Shown here piece by piece: positions 17,142 to 25,986 of a stretch of 55,269 nt of DNA. The stretch is from Rhodanobacter sp. Its GTDB lineage: Bacteria > Pseudomonadota > Gammaproteobacteria > Xanthomonadales > Rhodanobacteraceae. The notes beneath the pieces are model-generated. The model was not told the DNA's origin and did no database searches. It saw only the letters and a list, made by a program, of their open reading frames with translations. Every line of letters begins with the position of its first letter. Position 1 is the first letter of the stretch. Where the stretch lies: the NCBI GenBank assembly GCA_004298015.1, contig SCSE01000069.1:1-55269 (forward strand), given 5' to 3'. The position numbers were made by a program, and so were the translations under genes.

Positions 17142-18616
17142 CAGTGCATCGCCTTGCCGCTATCGGCTGTCGACGCGACCGGTGAGCTTGCGCGGGCCGG
17201 TGCTTTCGGCGCATCCCCCTTGGGCAACGGAGCGCCGCCGAGCGCCTTGAACAAGGCGACATAGGCCAGGCTGTGGGCCGCTCGTGCATCGGCCAGCGCG
17301 ATGGCGGCCTGATCGGCGGCGACCTGGCCGTCGATGCCGGCCAGAGGGCTGCCAAGGTGCAGCCCGACCCGGGTCTGTAGCGCTTTTTCGGCGTGCTGCA
17401 GGGCCTTCCATGCGGCCAGGCTGTGATCTTCGCGCTGTGCCTGCTGCCCCAGGCTGCCAAGCGCGGTTTCCACCTCGGCGACGCCCTTGAGTACTGCTTG
17501 CCGGTAGGCCAGCAGGCTGGCCTGCAACTCGTATCCCCTGGCGTGTTTGGCCGCAAGCCGCATGCCCCAGTCGAACAGCGGGATGTTGAGCAGGGGGCCT
17601 ATCGAGGCGATCCCGTTCGGCGATTGCGAAAACTTCCGGTTGTTGATGACCTGGGCAGACCACACCAGCGACGCACCCAGCCCGACACTGGGGTAAAGGT
17701 TGGCATTGGCCAGGTCCAGTTCACCCGCGGCATTCAGTACCTGTGCCTCGGCCTGGGCGATTTCCGGGCGTGTGCGCAGCAGTTCGGCGGGGGCGTCATC
17801 GAGTTGCCACGCCCCCAGCTCGGGTTGTCTGCCCGGCTCCAGCCATGCAGGGTCGGGGTGGTTCTGCGCCAGCAGCACGGCGAGTCGCTGCGCGCTGGCA
17901 TTGATCGCCTGCCGCGGTGCGGCCAGCGCCGCTTCGGCTTCCGCGTAGGCCGCCTGTGCCTGGTCGACGGTCATCGGAGGTACCAGCTGCAGGCGTTGCC
18001 GTACCTGCAGCAATTGCCATTGGCGGTGCCGGGCCCGGCTGATTTTCAGCAGCAGTTGCTCCTGCTTTTGCGCGGCACGCAGGTCGATCCATTCACGGAC
18101 GACTTCGGCAACCAACGACACCCGCGCTGCCTGCAGGTCCGCGGCACGGGCATTGAGGTCCCCCTGGGACACACGGCGGACGCCCTCGGAGCGCCCGAAC
18201 ATCCCCAGCTCCCAGCTTGCGTCGAAGCCGGCGACGAAATAGGAGGCGGTGGCATCCGGGTCGACGGCGTCGTTGGTTCGCGCACTCAGTGCCGGCAGAA
18301 AACGGGCATGGGCATGTCGGTCCATGGTGCGGGACGCGCGCAGGCGCTGAACGGCCTGGGCGACATCCAGATTTCTGGCCAGCGCGCGGTCGACCAGCGT
18401 ATTGAGCTCGGGATCACCGAAGGCATGCCACCAGCCATGAAGGTCGGTGGGCTTGGCCGGATTCGACGCAATCGCGTGCTGCCACTGCGCCGGCAGTGGG
18501 GGTGTCAGCTTGGGCAGCGGCGCGGCGCAGCCGGCCAGCGCGCCCATCGCGAGGCCGATCAGGCAGTTGCCAAGCCATTGGCGGGTAGACGATCCGCTCA
18601 AGCGAGTCAAGGGCAC
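17141..18616 (-). CDS. outer-membrane efflux lipoprotein (NodT/TolC family)
   Basis: 491 residues. The signal peptide ends in lipobox LAGC (Cys30), giving an outer-membrane lipoprotein like OprM/NodT. GWWHAFGDPELNTLVDRAL is the family's first motif, and the two structural repeats are visible, the second starting RTRPEIAQAEAQVLNAAGELDLANANLYPSVGL. A start at GTG 18616 is chosen since no in-frame ATG gives a signal peptide; the ribosome binding site is weak. First gene of OMF-permease-ATPase-adaptor, all overlapping or nearly so, so the operon encodes a complete channel from cytoplasm to outside. A Pro/Ala-rich tail follows the conserved region. Confidence 0.9.
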   Translation of the reverse strand: MPLTRLSGSSTRQWLGNCLIGLAMGALAGCAAPLPKLTPPLPAQWQHAIASNPAKPTDLHGWWHAFGDPELNTLVDRALARNLDVAQAVQRLRASRTMDRHAHARFLPALSARTNDAVDPDATASYFVAGFDASWELGMFGRSEGVRRVSQGDLNARAADLQAARVSLVAEVVREWIDLRAAQKQEQLLLKISRARHRQWQLLQVRQRLQLVPPMTVDQAQAAYAEAEAALAAPRQAINASAQRLAVLLAQNHPDPAWLEPGRQPELGAWQLDDAPAELLRTRPEIAQAEAQVLNAAGELDLANANLYPSVGLGASLVWSAQVINNRKFSQSPNGIASIGPLLNIPLFDWGMRLAAKHARGYELQASLLAYRQAVLKGVAEVETALGSLGQQAQREDHSLAAWKALQHAEKALQTRVGLHLGSPLAGIDGQVAADQAAIALADARAAHSLAYVALFKALGGAPLPKGDAPKAPARASSPVASTADSGKAMH

Positions 18617-18809
18617 GATATACGTTCTTTCATGGCAATTATCTGGCGCCGGAGCGCTACGTTCTGGTTCCTGAAGGCATGGAGAGGTTGTGCATCTGGC
18701 GGAACCATGACTCTTTCAGCGCGGACAGGGGAGGTGGGTAGCGCCATAGCATATCTGCACAAGCGTACCGACACATGACTGAAGAGAGTGCAAAGCCAGG
18801 GTCTCGGGC

Positions 18810-20192
18810 TCATGTGTTCACGGCCGGGAAGCGCACTTCGACGGACAGACCGTGTTCTTCGCCCAATTGATAGATCACTTCGGCATGGTGTCGCTCGGCA
18901 ATGCGCTGGACGATCGCCAGTCCAAGCCCACTACCCTCTTCACTAGTTCCCGGCGCACGGAAGAAACGTTCACTCAGTCGCGGCAGCAACGCCGGCGGCA
19001 CACCGGGTCCGTTGTCCTCGACGATAAGGCTGGCACCGTGATCGTCGCGCAGCTGCAGGCAGACCGTGACGGTGCTGCCGCGGCCGGCGTAGCGCACACT
19101 GTTGTCGATCAGGTTGTCCAGCAGGTCCTGCACGCTGGAAGCATCGCCCAGAATGCATAGCGCTTGCTTAGGACCCTGGTAACCGAGGTCCACGCCGGCG
19201 GCGAGCGCCTCGTGCACGCGCAGCGAAACCGCCTCGGGGATGAGCTTTGCCAGATCCAGCTGGCAGCGATCGACGGTATCCAGTGGTGAGGCCTGGGCGC
19301 GGGTCAGTGCGAGCAGCTGGGAGGACGTGCGTGCCGCGCGCTGGGTCAGCCGGCGGATGTGTGACAGCGCATTTTCGACCGTTTCCGGTCGTGGATCGGC
19401 AAGCGCGCGGTCGACATGCAGGCTCAGTCCGGCCAATGGCGTACGCAACTGGTGCGCGGCGTCGGCGATAAAGCGGTCATGCAAGGCCAGCATGCTGCGC
19501 AGACGACCGAACAGCGCATCGATGGTGCGGGTCAGTGGCAGGATTTCCTGCGGTACATCGGCGCCACCGATCGGGGTCAGCTCGTGCGAGCGTCCGGCCA
19601 GCCGGCGGGTCAGCGGGTCAAGCACACGCAGGCCATGACTGACCCCGAACCAGACCAGCGACAAGACACAGATCAGCAACAGCGATTGCATCACCGTCGC
19701 CAGCAACAGGATCTCGCGTGCCTGCAGATGGCGATCGCGCAAGGTTTCCGCCACGGTGATGGTGAGTGAGTCTTCAGGATGCTGGGCGGAGGCAATCTGG
19801 ACCGTGGCGGCGCGCAGCGCGTGGCGATCCAGTCGCGTGTTGTAGAGGACGGGTTCCGCGCCCAATGCCGGGGGGCGGGACGCGAGGGGAAGCTGGGGGT
19901 TGCCGGCGAGCAGGCCGTGTTGTGCGCTGCGCACCGAAAAATAGCTTCGCCCGGCCGGGTCGTACTGCAACAGGAAGCGGGCCTGGGGTGACAGGCCGTT
20001 GCCGAGATCCCTGTCGCTGAGCATCTTGGCCAGGGTCAGGGCATCGTCACTGAGATCGTGGTCGTGCACCTCGTTGGCATAGTTGAGGGCGACGCCGTAA
20101 GTCAGCAGGGCATCGAGCAACAGCAATGAGGCCATCGGGATCAGCAGAAAGATCAGCAGCCGGCGTCGCAAGCTGGGTCGCAGTCGATTCAT
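18810..20192 (-). CDS. two-component sensor histidine kinase (TctE/QseC-like)
   Basis: 460 residues. Two membrane helices (about 11-33 and 161-186) bracket a ~125-residue periplasmic domain of the 2CSK_N kind (LNYANEVHDHDLSDDALTLAKML). A HAMP-like linker is followed by the H-box FIADAAHQLRTPLAG with His247, N-box DNLIDNSVRYA, G1 VEDNGPGVP and G2 GSGLGLAIV; all catalytic motifs are intact. Its ATG overlaps the regulator stop by 4 bp. The signal is unknown; the neighbours are an efflux operon downstream and a secreted peptidase divergent from the regulator, both plausible targets. Confidence 0.93.
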   Translation of the reverse strand: MNRLRPSLRRRLLIFLLIPMASLLLLDALLTYGVALNYANEVHDHDLSDDALTLAKMLSDRDLGNGLSPQARFLLQYDPAGRSYFSVRSAQHGLLAGNPQLPLASRPPALGAEPVLYNTRLDRHALRAATVQIASAQHPEDSLTITVAETLRDRHLQAREILLLATVMQSLLLICVLSLVWFGVSHGLRVLDPLTRRLAGRSHELTPIGGADVPQEILPLTRTIDALFGRLRSMLALHDRFIADAAHQLRTPLAGLSLHVDRALADPRPETVENALSHIRRLTQRAARTSSQLLALTRAQASPLDTVDRCQLDLAKLIPEAVSLRVHEALAAGVDLGYQGPKQALCILGDASSVQDLLDNLIDNSVRYAGRGSTVTVCLQLRDDHGASLIVEDNGPGVPPALLPRLSERFFRAPGTSEEGSGLGLAIVQRIAERHHAEVIYQLGEEHGLSVEVRFPAVNT

Positions 20193-20878
20193 GCCGACTC
20201 GCCGCTGGATTCACCGTCTTCCTCCAGCAGATAGCCCAGGCCGCGAATGGTGCGGACGCCGGTTCCGCTGCCTTGCAGTTTGCGCCGCAGCCGGTGGATC
20301 GCGATGTCCAGGCCGTTGTCCGTCAATTCCTGATCCCAGTCGCACAGCGCCTCGATCAGCTGGGTGCGGCTGGTGACCCGATCGGCACGCAGCGCCAGTG
20401 CTTCCAGAAGGCCGAATTCGCGGGCGGTCAGCTCCAGCGGGTCGTTTTCGATCCAGGCGCGGTGTCCGGGCAGATCCAGCCGCAGCCGTCCCAGCTGCAA
20501 CTCCGGAACGCCCCGATTGCTGGCGCGGCGCAACAAGGCACGCACCCTGGCCTCGAATTCTGACAGCACGAAGGGTTTCACCAGGTAGTCGTCGGCACCC
20601 AGGTCCAGCACGCGGATGCGCTCGGGCAACCCGTCGCGGGCAGTCACCACCAGCACCGGCAGGCCGGCACCGCGACTGCGCAGGCGGCGCAGTACCTCGC
20701 TCCCATCGAGCGCTGGCAGGCCCAGGTCGAGCACCAGCAAATCGTAGTTGTGATCGCGTAGCGCGGTATCGGCCAGACTGCCGCTGGCGACGTGGTCGAC
20801 GGCATGGCCGCCGTGACGCAGCGAGGCGCAGATGGCTTCGGCGATTGAAGAGTCGTCCTCGGCTAGAAGAATGCGCAT
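20189..20878 (-). CDS. OmpR/PhoB-type response regulator
   Basis: 229 residues from the ATG at 20878, with GGAG 7 nt upstream. The receiver domain has the acidic pair EDD (7-9), phospho-acceptor Asp51 in LLVLDLGLP, VTARD and the conserved Lys in DDYLVKPF. The winged-helix output domain contains LTAREFGLLEAL, SRTQLIEALCDWD, NGLDIAIHRLRRKL and VRTIRGLGYLLEE. First gene of the regulator-kinase pair. It faces the M1-type peptidase gene across a 292-bp intergenic region in which I find no clear direct repeat to nominate as its binding site. Confidence 0.94.
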   Translation of the reverse strand: MRILLAEDDSSIAEAICASLRHGGHAVDHVASGSLADTALRDHNYDLLVLDLGLPALDGSEVLRRLRSRGAGLPVLVVTARDGLPERIRVLDLGADDYLVKPFVLSEFEARVRALLRRASNRGVPELQLGRLRLDLPGHRAWIENDPLELTAREFGLLEALALRADRVTSRTQLIEALCDWDQELTDNGLDIAIHRLRRKLQGSGTGVRTIRGLGYLLEEDGESSGESA

Positions 20879-21170
20879 CCCTGTCTCCGGGTGGTTGGAC
20901 GGTGTGTGCGGCCATTGCTGGCGATTGCCGCAGGATATCCCGGTGCGGGCATGATGGTGGTGCGGGGGAAATGCGGGAGTGGCATGGGATCCTTTCGGCA
21001 GTTTCCGATCCGCAGACAATGTGTCGGGCCGGCAGTTGCACGTGAATGGTGTCACGGGCGGGGGCATGCTGTCCGCGATCCCGCAATGCCTGCGCCTGCG
21101 TCGTGACCTCTGGCCGATGCGTTCGACAGGGCACTGACGCACGCTGTATGGTGGTGACGAGGGGGTGATC

Positions 21171-23414
21171 ATGCGATGTGTGACAGGGGGTGGCGAGCCA
21201 TGGCTCGCCGTGGCGGCGTTGTGGTTGACACTGGGATGGCCTGGCCATGTGGCGGCGCAGCAAGCGCTTGCCGCGGGCATCGCACAAAACAGCGAGGTGG
21301 CTCCAGCAGCCGCCTCGACGACCCGGGTTCCGTTTGCGCCGGCGCATCGCACCATCATTGCTACACCCAGCGCCGCCAACGCGTGGGGCGGTCAGCGCAC
21401 CGGCAGCGAGGCGACGCTTTCCGATCGCGTGGTGAGCTACACCATCGACGCCACGCTGGATGCCGCCACGCATGCGGTCAGCGGCACGGAGCACATGACC
21501 TGGCGCAACCGCAGCTCACGTCCGGTCCGGCATGTCTATTTCCATCTCTACCTCAACGCGTTCGCCAACAATGGCAGCACATTCTTCACCGAGCGCCGGG
21601 TGCTGACTGCGCATGGGCGTTCACGCGGCACAGCGGCGTTGAAGAAAGGCCAGTGGGGCGGCATCGCGTTGCGCCGGGTGCAACAGGGTGGTGTCGCACT
21701 GAAATGGCACTTCGTGCATCCTGATGGCGGCCCCCGCACGGATCACACGGTGGTTAGCGTCGACCTCGATCGACCGGTGGCGGCTGGCGCGACGCTCGCG
21801 CTGGACATCGACTTTCTCAGCCAGCTGCCCCGGGTGGTGGAACGCACCGGCTGGTGGGGCGATTTCAACCTGGTGGCACAGTGGTTTCCGAAGATCGGGG
21901 TGCTGGAGCTTCCCGGCGAGCGGGGTGCCAACCAGGTGCGTTGGAACGTGCACGCATTCCACTTCAACAGCGAGTTCTATGCGGATTTCGGCCTGTATGA
22001 CGTGCGCCTGACGGTACCCAGCGACTATACGGTCGGTGCCGTCGGACAGCTGCAGGGCACCCCGCTGCAGCACGATGGCACGACCACCTACCACTTCGTG
22101 CAGGGTGACGTTCACGATTTTGCCTGGGTGGCCGCCCAGGGCTACAAGACCCTGGTCGGAAGCTGGCACGGTGCGGGTAGCCCGCAGGTGACGGTGCGGG
22201 TGATCTATCCGCCGGAGTATGCCGCCAGCGCAGCACCGACGTTGAAGTCGACCACCGATGCGTTGAGCTATTTTTCGCAGACCCTGGGCGCGTACCCGTA
22301 CCGCACCGTGACGGCGGTGATTCCGCCCTACAACGCTTCCGAAGCCGGGGGCATGGAGTACCCGACCTTTTTCACGTCGCAGGGTTACAAGAAAATCGTG
22401 CCCGGCACGATCGACCAGTACCTGAGCGATTTCGTCAACATCCACGAGTTCGGTCACGGGTATTTCTACGGCATCGTCGCCTCCAACGAATTCGAGGAGC
22501 CGATGCTGGACGAGGGACTCAACGAGTTCTGGGATGACCGCATGATGCAGCAGCGGCACGAGAATCTGATCCTGGCATCGCCATGGATGAAGCGGTTTGG
22601 TCTCACCCCGTCGATCAGCGGCTTCCTGATGGAGCGCATCGGCGCCCACCTCGAACGGCCGGCCGATCCTTTGGCCCAGAACAGCTGGGACCGGCTGTCC
22701 AGCAGCAGCTATGGCACGGTATACACGCGTACCGCCACGGCCATGCACGACCTGGCGAAGCGCATGGGCAGCGGCGTGATGGCGCGGGCGATGCGTCTGT
22801 ACTACCAGCGCTGGCGCTTTCGACACCCTTCGGTGGCCGATCTGCGGGTGGCGCTGATCGATGGCTCCGGGGACGCAAAAGATGTCAATCAGGTGTTCGA
22901 TCAATACGTCTACGGTACGCGATCCATCGACGATCGCGTGGCTGACATCGATACACGTGAGGTGCTGCCGCAGCTGGGCGTGGTTTCACGCGACGGCAAG
23001 TCGGTCGAAGTCGACAGGGCTGAGCTGGACCAGCGTATCGCGCACCAGCGCCGCGCATGGCGCCAGGGCCATCCGGATGCCGCCCCAGGCAGCGCAGGGC
23101 CGTTTCCCTGGCACAGCACGGTGACGGTGCGGCGCGATGGCGCCCCCGTCCCCGAACTGCTGCGGGTGAGGTTTGCTGATGGAAGCCGTGAGGACGTGCC
23201 CTGGAACGATGAGCGCCGCTGGGCACGTTTCGACTTCATCAAGCCGAGCAAGGTGGTATCGGCCGAGCTTGATCCCCGGCAAAGCGTCTATCTCGACGCA
23301 AACAAGCTCAACGACAGTCTCACGACGCGTTCCAACGGCGCCGCCTCACGTCGCTGGACGGCGGATGTGGCGGCAGCCCTGCAAACCTTTTATGCCTTGT
23401 TGGTGACGCTGTGA
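21171..23414 (+). CDS. secreted M1-family metallopeptidase
   Basis: 747 residues. A signal peptide (WLAVAALWLTLGWPGHVAAQQ) sends it to the periplasm or beyond. The zinc site is HEFGH (about 425-429) followed by X18 and Glu in LDEGLNEFWDDR, the M1 pattern HEXXH-X18-E; the substrate motif is GGMEYPT in place of the usual GXMEN. The N-terminal beta domain (DATLDAATHAVSGTEHMTWRNRSS) is M1-like. The C-terminal part carries no clear ERAP-type domain. The ATG at 21171 has AGGGGG upstream and is preferred to the GTG at 21165. Its stop overlaps the next ATG (TGATG). Peptide substrate unknown. Confidence 0.87.
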   Translation: MRCVTGGGEPWLAVAALWLTLGWPGHVAAQQALAAGIAQNSEVAPAAASTTRVPFAPAHRTIIATPSAANAWGGQRTGSEATLSDRVVSYTIDATLDAATHAVSGTEHMTWRNRSSRPVRHVYFHLYLNAFANNGSTFFTERRVLTAHGRSRGTAALKKGQWGGIALRRVQQGGVALKWHFVHPDGGPRTDHTVVSVDLDRPVAAGATLALDIDFLSQLPRVVERTGWWGDFNLVAQWFPKIGVLELPGERGANQVRWNVHAFHFNSEFYADFGLYDVRLTVPSDYTVGAVGQLQGTPLQHDGTTTYHFVQGDVHDFAWVAAQGYKTLVGSWHGAGSPQVTVRVIYPPEYAASAAPTLKSTTDALSYFSQTLGAYPYRTVTAVIPPYNASEAGGMEYPTFFTSQGYKKIVPGTIDQYLSDFVNIHEFGHGYFYGIVASNEFEEPMLDEGLNEFWDDRMMQQRHENLILASPWMKRFGLTPSISGFLMERIGAHLERPADPLAQNSWDRLSSSSYGTVYTRTATAMHDLAKRMGSGVMARAMRLYYQRWRFRHPSVADLRVALIDGSGDAKDVNQVFDQYVYGTRSIDDRVADIDTREVLPQLGVVSRDGKSVEVDRAELDQRIAHQRRAWRQGHPDAAPGSAGPFPWHSTVTVRRDGAPVPELLRVRFADGSREDVPWNDERRWARFDFIKPSKVVSAELDPRQSVYLDANKLNDSLTTRSNGAASRRWTADVAAALQTFYALLVTL

Positions 23415-24328
23415 TGGCCTACGAAACGGTTCGCGCTGCGGGCATCCGCGCGCTGTTTTCGGCGATGTTCGATGCCGTGCAGTGGCGGCTGTTGCTGTTC
23501 TGGCTGATGTTGCTGGGGCTCCCGACGGCGGTGGTTGCGATACCGCTGTGGTACACCCTTGGTGGCATGCTGGACCACTCGGTGCATGCGACAGCGTGGG
23601 CACAGCAATTCGATCCGCTGATGTTCGGTGACATGGTCCGTGGCATGGCGCCGCACGCGGCTTGGCTCGGCGGCACCGCCGTGCTTGCACTGCTGCTGAC
23701 CCTGATGCTGCTGCCGTTCCTCGACGGCATGATCGTCGGCAGCGGCCGCGCCCGCCATGCGCTCGGCTTCTCGATGCTGCTGCAAAATGGCCTGGTCGAA
23801 TACGGACGCATGTCCCGGATCATGCTGTGGTCACTGCTGCCATACCTGGCGGCCGTGCTGCTCGCCGCATCGGCGCTGCATCTGGCGCGCCAACATGCCT
23901 CGCTAGCCGTACTGGAGTCACAGGCGAGCATGGGCTTGCGGCTGGCCCGCTGGACTGCCGTGGTGTTGTTTGTGCTGGCGCAGGCGGTCGTGGAGTCGAG
24001 TCGTGCCGCATTCATTGCGGACACTGGACTGCGTTCGGCCACGCGGGCGTTGGGGCGAGGTTTCCGGCAAGTGTGGCAACGACCGTTTCGCACCTTGTTG
24101 TTCTATCTCCTGGTGACCGGTCTGGGTTTGCTGATGGCTGGCAGCCTGGGTTTTGTGCGCATGCATGTCCGTGCAGCGGGCAGCGATTTATGGCTGGCTC
24201 TGGTGCTCAGTCAGTTGATCGTGCTAACCCTTGGCTGGATGCGTGTGGCGCGATTGTTTGCGCTGGCCAAGGTGGCTCGATTGCTGTCGCGTGGTCGACG
24301 CGCAGGCTCATTGCCGCCATCGCTTTGA
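23414..24328 (+). CDS. polytopic inner-membrane protein of unknown function
   Basis: 304 residues with about six hydrophobic helices: LLLFWLMLLGLPTAVVAI, AAWLGGTAVLALLLTLMLLPF, WSLLPYLAAVLLAASAL, WTAVVLFVLAQAVVE, TLLFYLLVTGLGLLMAGSL and LWLALVLSQLIVLTLGW. I recognise no catalytic or binding motif. Basic loops (GRGFRQVWQRPFR) suggest cytoplasmic segments. Its start is coupled to the peptidase stop (TGATG), so the two are made together in fixed order. Possible roles are anchoring, secretion or regulation of the peptidase; this is only inference from coupling. The tail LSRGRRAGSLPPSL is basic. Confidence 0.75.
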   Translation: MAYETVRAAGIRALFSAMFDAVQWRLLLFWLMLLGLPTAVVAIPLWYTLGGMLDHSVHATAWAQQFDPLMFGDMVRGMAPHAAWLGGTAVLALLLTLMLLPFLDGMIVGSGRARHALGFSMLLQNGLVEYGRMSRIMLWSLLPYLAAVLLAASALHLARQHASLAVLESQASMGLRLARWTAVVLFVLAQAVVESSRAAFIADTGLRSATRALGRGFRQVWQRPFRTLLFYLLVTGLGLLMAGSLGFVRMHVRAAGSDLWLALVLSQLIVLTLGWMRVARLFALAKVARLLSRGRRAGSLPPSL

Positions 24329-24343
24329 TTCGACCCGGTGCTT

Positions 24344-24883
24344 TCAGGCGTAGGCGCGGCGGACTTCGCGGTGCGGTGGATAATAGGCGAACACATGGCT
24401 GTGGCTGCCATAGAAATCCATGTCCTCGATGTGTTCGCCGCCCAACCGCTCGGCGACGCGGTCGGAAGCCTCGTTGCCGATGCGCACCAGGCTGATCACG
24501 CGTTGCGCGTGCAGCTGGGTCCACGCGAACCCGAGCACGGCATTGCCGGCTTCCGTGGCGTAGCCATGATGACGATGCTCCGGTTTGAGCATCCACCCCA
24601 GTTCGAGGTCGGGCCAGCCATCGGGGTACATCAGGCCGGCACGACCGATGAATTCGCCGCTTTCCTTCAGCTCCAGTGCCCACATGCCGCAGCCACGCAA
24701 TTGCCAGTGGCCCAACAGCATCGCCAGTGAGCGCCAAGCATTGGTGCGATCCAGCGGCTGGCCATCACCGATCCAGCGGGTGCTGCCAGGATCGGCCAGC
24801 ATCGCGGCGTAGTCGTTGAAATGCTGCTCGGTCAGTGCGGTAAGGCGCAGACGCGCCGTTTCAAGAGTGGGTATATCAGGCAT
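24344..24883 (-). CDS. GNAT-family N-acetyltransferase (RimJ/RimL-like)
   Basis: 179 residues. LETARLRLTALTEQHF opens the RimL-type fold. LGWMLKPEHRHHGYATEAGNAVLGFAW carries the acetyl-CoA pyrophosphate loop (consensus Q/R-x-x-G-x-A; here RHHGYA), and VISLVRIGNEASDRVAERLGG is the conserved N-x-x-S helix. It would acetylate an amino group of a protein N-terminus or small molecule; the acceptor is not predictable. ATG 24883 begins 5 nt after the SET gene stop; the GTG just before it is less likely. Convergent with the membrane protein gene, 15 bp apart. Confidence 0.88.
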   Translation of the reverse strand: MPDIPTLETARLRLTALTEQHFNDYAAMLADPGSTRWIGDGQPLDRTNAWRSLAMLLGHWQLRGCGMWALELKESGEFIGRAGLMYPDGWPDLELGWMLKPEHRHHGYATEAGNAVLGFAWTQLHAQRVISLVRIGNEASDRVAERLGGEHIEDMDFYGSHSHVFAYYPPHREVRRAYA

Positions 24884-24888
24884 CACGT

Positions 24889-25362
24889 TCAGCGGTGGGG
24901 GGTATCGAGCAGCCTGGCCAGCGCGAGGGTGCTGCTGGCGAGGCTTTCGGACCAGGACAATCCGGTGATTGTCTCACCTGTCGCCGAATCGGCAAAATCC
25001 TCGGCTACCCCCGGCGGCAGCAGGTGTCGGTAGTCCACCGTGATCTCGGTGCCGGCGGACAGATCGTCCAGCGCGAACACGAACCCCAGATGCCACAATC
25101 CGTTGGGCTTGAAACTGTGGTTGATGTAGCACTCGTCGGGCCAGTCTGGTGAGAGCGTATAGCGATCCTCGAACCAGCGCGCACACGCATGCATCTGACC
25201 GCTGAGTTCGGCGGATGCGGCAATTTCGGCATGGCCGAAAGTCCGGTCGATGGCGTCCGGAGCCGTGATGATGCGGCCCGCGGCCACAGGATCGTCGAGA
25301 AACAGGCCGTTGCCGGCACCGGGGATGGCGGAGGCGGCGATGTGGTAACGCGGCAGGATCAT
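24889..25362 (-). CDS. SET-domain protein, possible lysine methyltransferase
   Basis: 157 residues with a minimal SET fold. PGAGNGLFLDDPVAAG matches the N-terminal G-x-G segment, CYINHSFKPN (about 78-87) corresponds to the NHS-x-x-PN cofactor motif, and GTEITVDY (104-111) to the GEELTYDY catalytic Tyr motif. SET proteins transfer methyl from S-adenosylmethionine to lysine. No zinc-binding post-SET cysteines are visible. Bacterial members exist but are sparse and few have known substrates. Sits between a ComEA-like gene and a GNAT gene on the same strand. Confidence 0.8.
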   Translation of the reverse strand: MILPRYHIAASAIPGAGNGLFLDDPVAAGRIITAPDAIDRTFGHAEIAASAELSGQMHACARWFEDRYTLSPDWPDECYINHSFKPNGLWHLGFVFALDDLSAGTEITVDYRHLLPPGVAEDFADSATGETITGLSWSESLASSTLALARLLDTPHR

Positions 25363-25450
25363 GACGACCAGAACAAGGCGGGAGCGGCGCGCGAGTGTAG
25401 CTCAAGCGGCACGGCCTGCCATCGACCGCACCGCCGCCTTGCGCTGGCGA

Positions 25451-25768
25451 CTACTCCTTCGTGGCCGGCGGGTGCCGACGCGGTGCGGGCTTGCTGGAGG
25501 TCGCTGGCGCATCGGCGAGCAGGATGGCACTGCGGTTGCGTTCGAGCGTGGCCTTGCCGATGCCTTTGATACGCGACAGCTGGTCGGCGCGCTTGAACGG
25601 CCCGTGCGCCTCGCGCCAGGCGACGATGGCCCTGGCGCGGTTCTGGCCGATGCCATCGAGTGATTTGGCGATGGTGGCCGCATTCGCCTGATTGATATTG
25701 ACCGGGGTGGCGGCGAACAGGCCGCCGGGCAAGGCCAGCAGGGTCACAAGGGCAAGTCGGTGCAACAT
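25451..25768 (-). CDS. ComEA-like helix-hairpin-helix DNA-binding protein
   Basis: 105 residues. The signal peptide MLHRLALVTLLALPGGLFAA precedes TPVNINQANAATI, the ComEA signature, and two HhH hairpins (LDGIGQNRARAIVAWR, IKGIGKATLERNR). Periplasmic ComEA binds incoming double-stranded DNA during transformation and ratchets it through the outer membrane. The ATG at 25768 is chosen over 25774 because GGGAG is too close to the latter. The tail (PATSSKPAPRRHPPATKE) is basic and Pro-rich, which may add DNA affinity. With the type IV pilus cluster in the window it fits natural competence, though that is not proven here. Confidence 0.85.
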   Translation of the reverse strand: MLHRLALVTLLALPGGLFAATPVNINQANAATIAKSLDGIGQNRARAIVAWREAHGPFKRADQLSRIKGIGKATLERNRSAILLADAPATSSKPAPRRHPPATKE

Positions 25769-25986
25769 GGGCATTCTCCCTGGATTTTGGCAGTCGGCAT
25801 CCGCTTTGGACGCTCTGGGCTACCTTGCCCGCGCACCAACCGTGGCGCAGTCGGCGCAATGACCAGCTTGCGGTACGTGAGTGGCCTGCTCTGATGTGAG
25901 CCGTGACTGAGTGCCTGTGGGTATTCGCCGGCGGCCGTCGAACCGGCTGTTACACTCGGCGTTTTACTGATTCGGGAGCCTGATCG

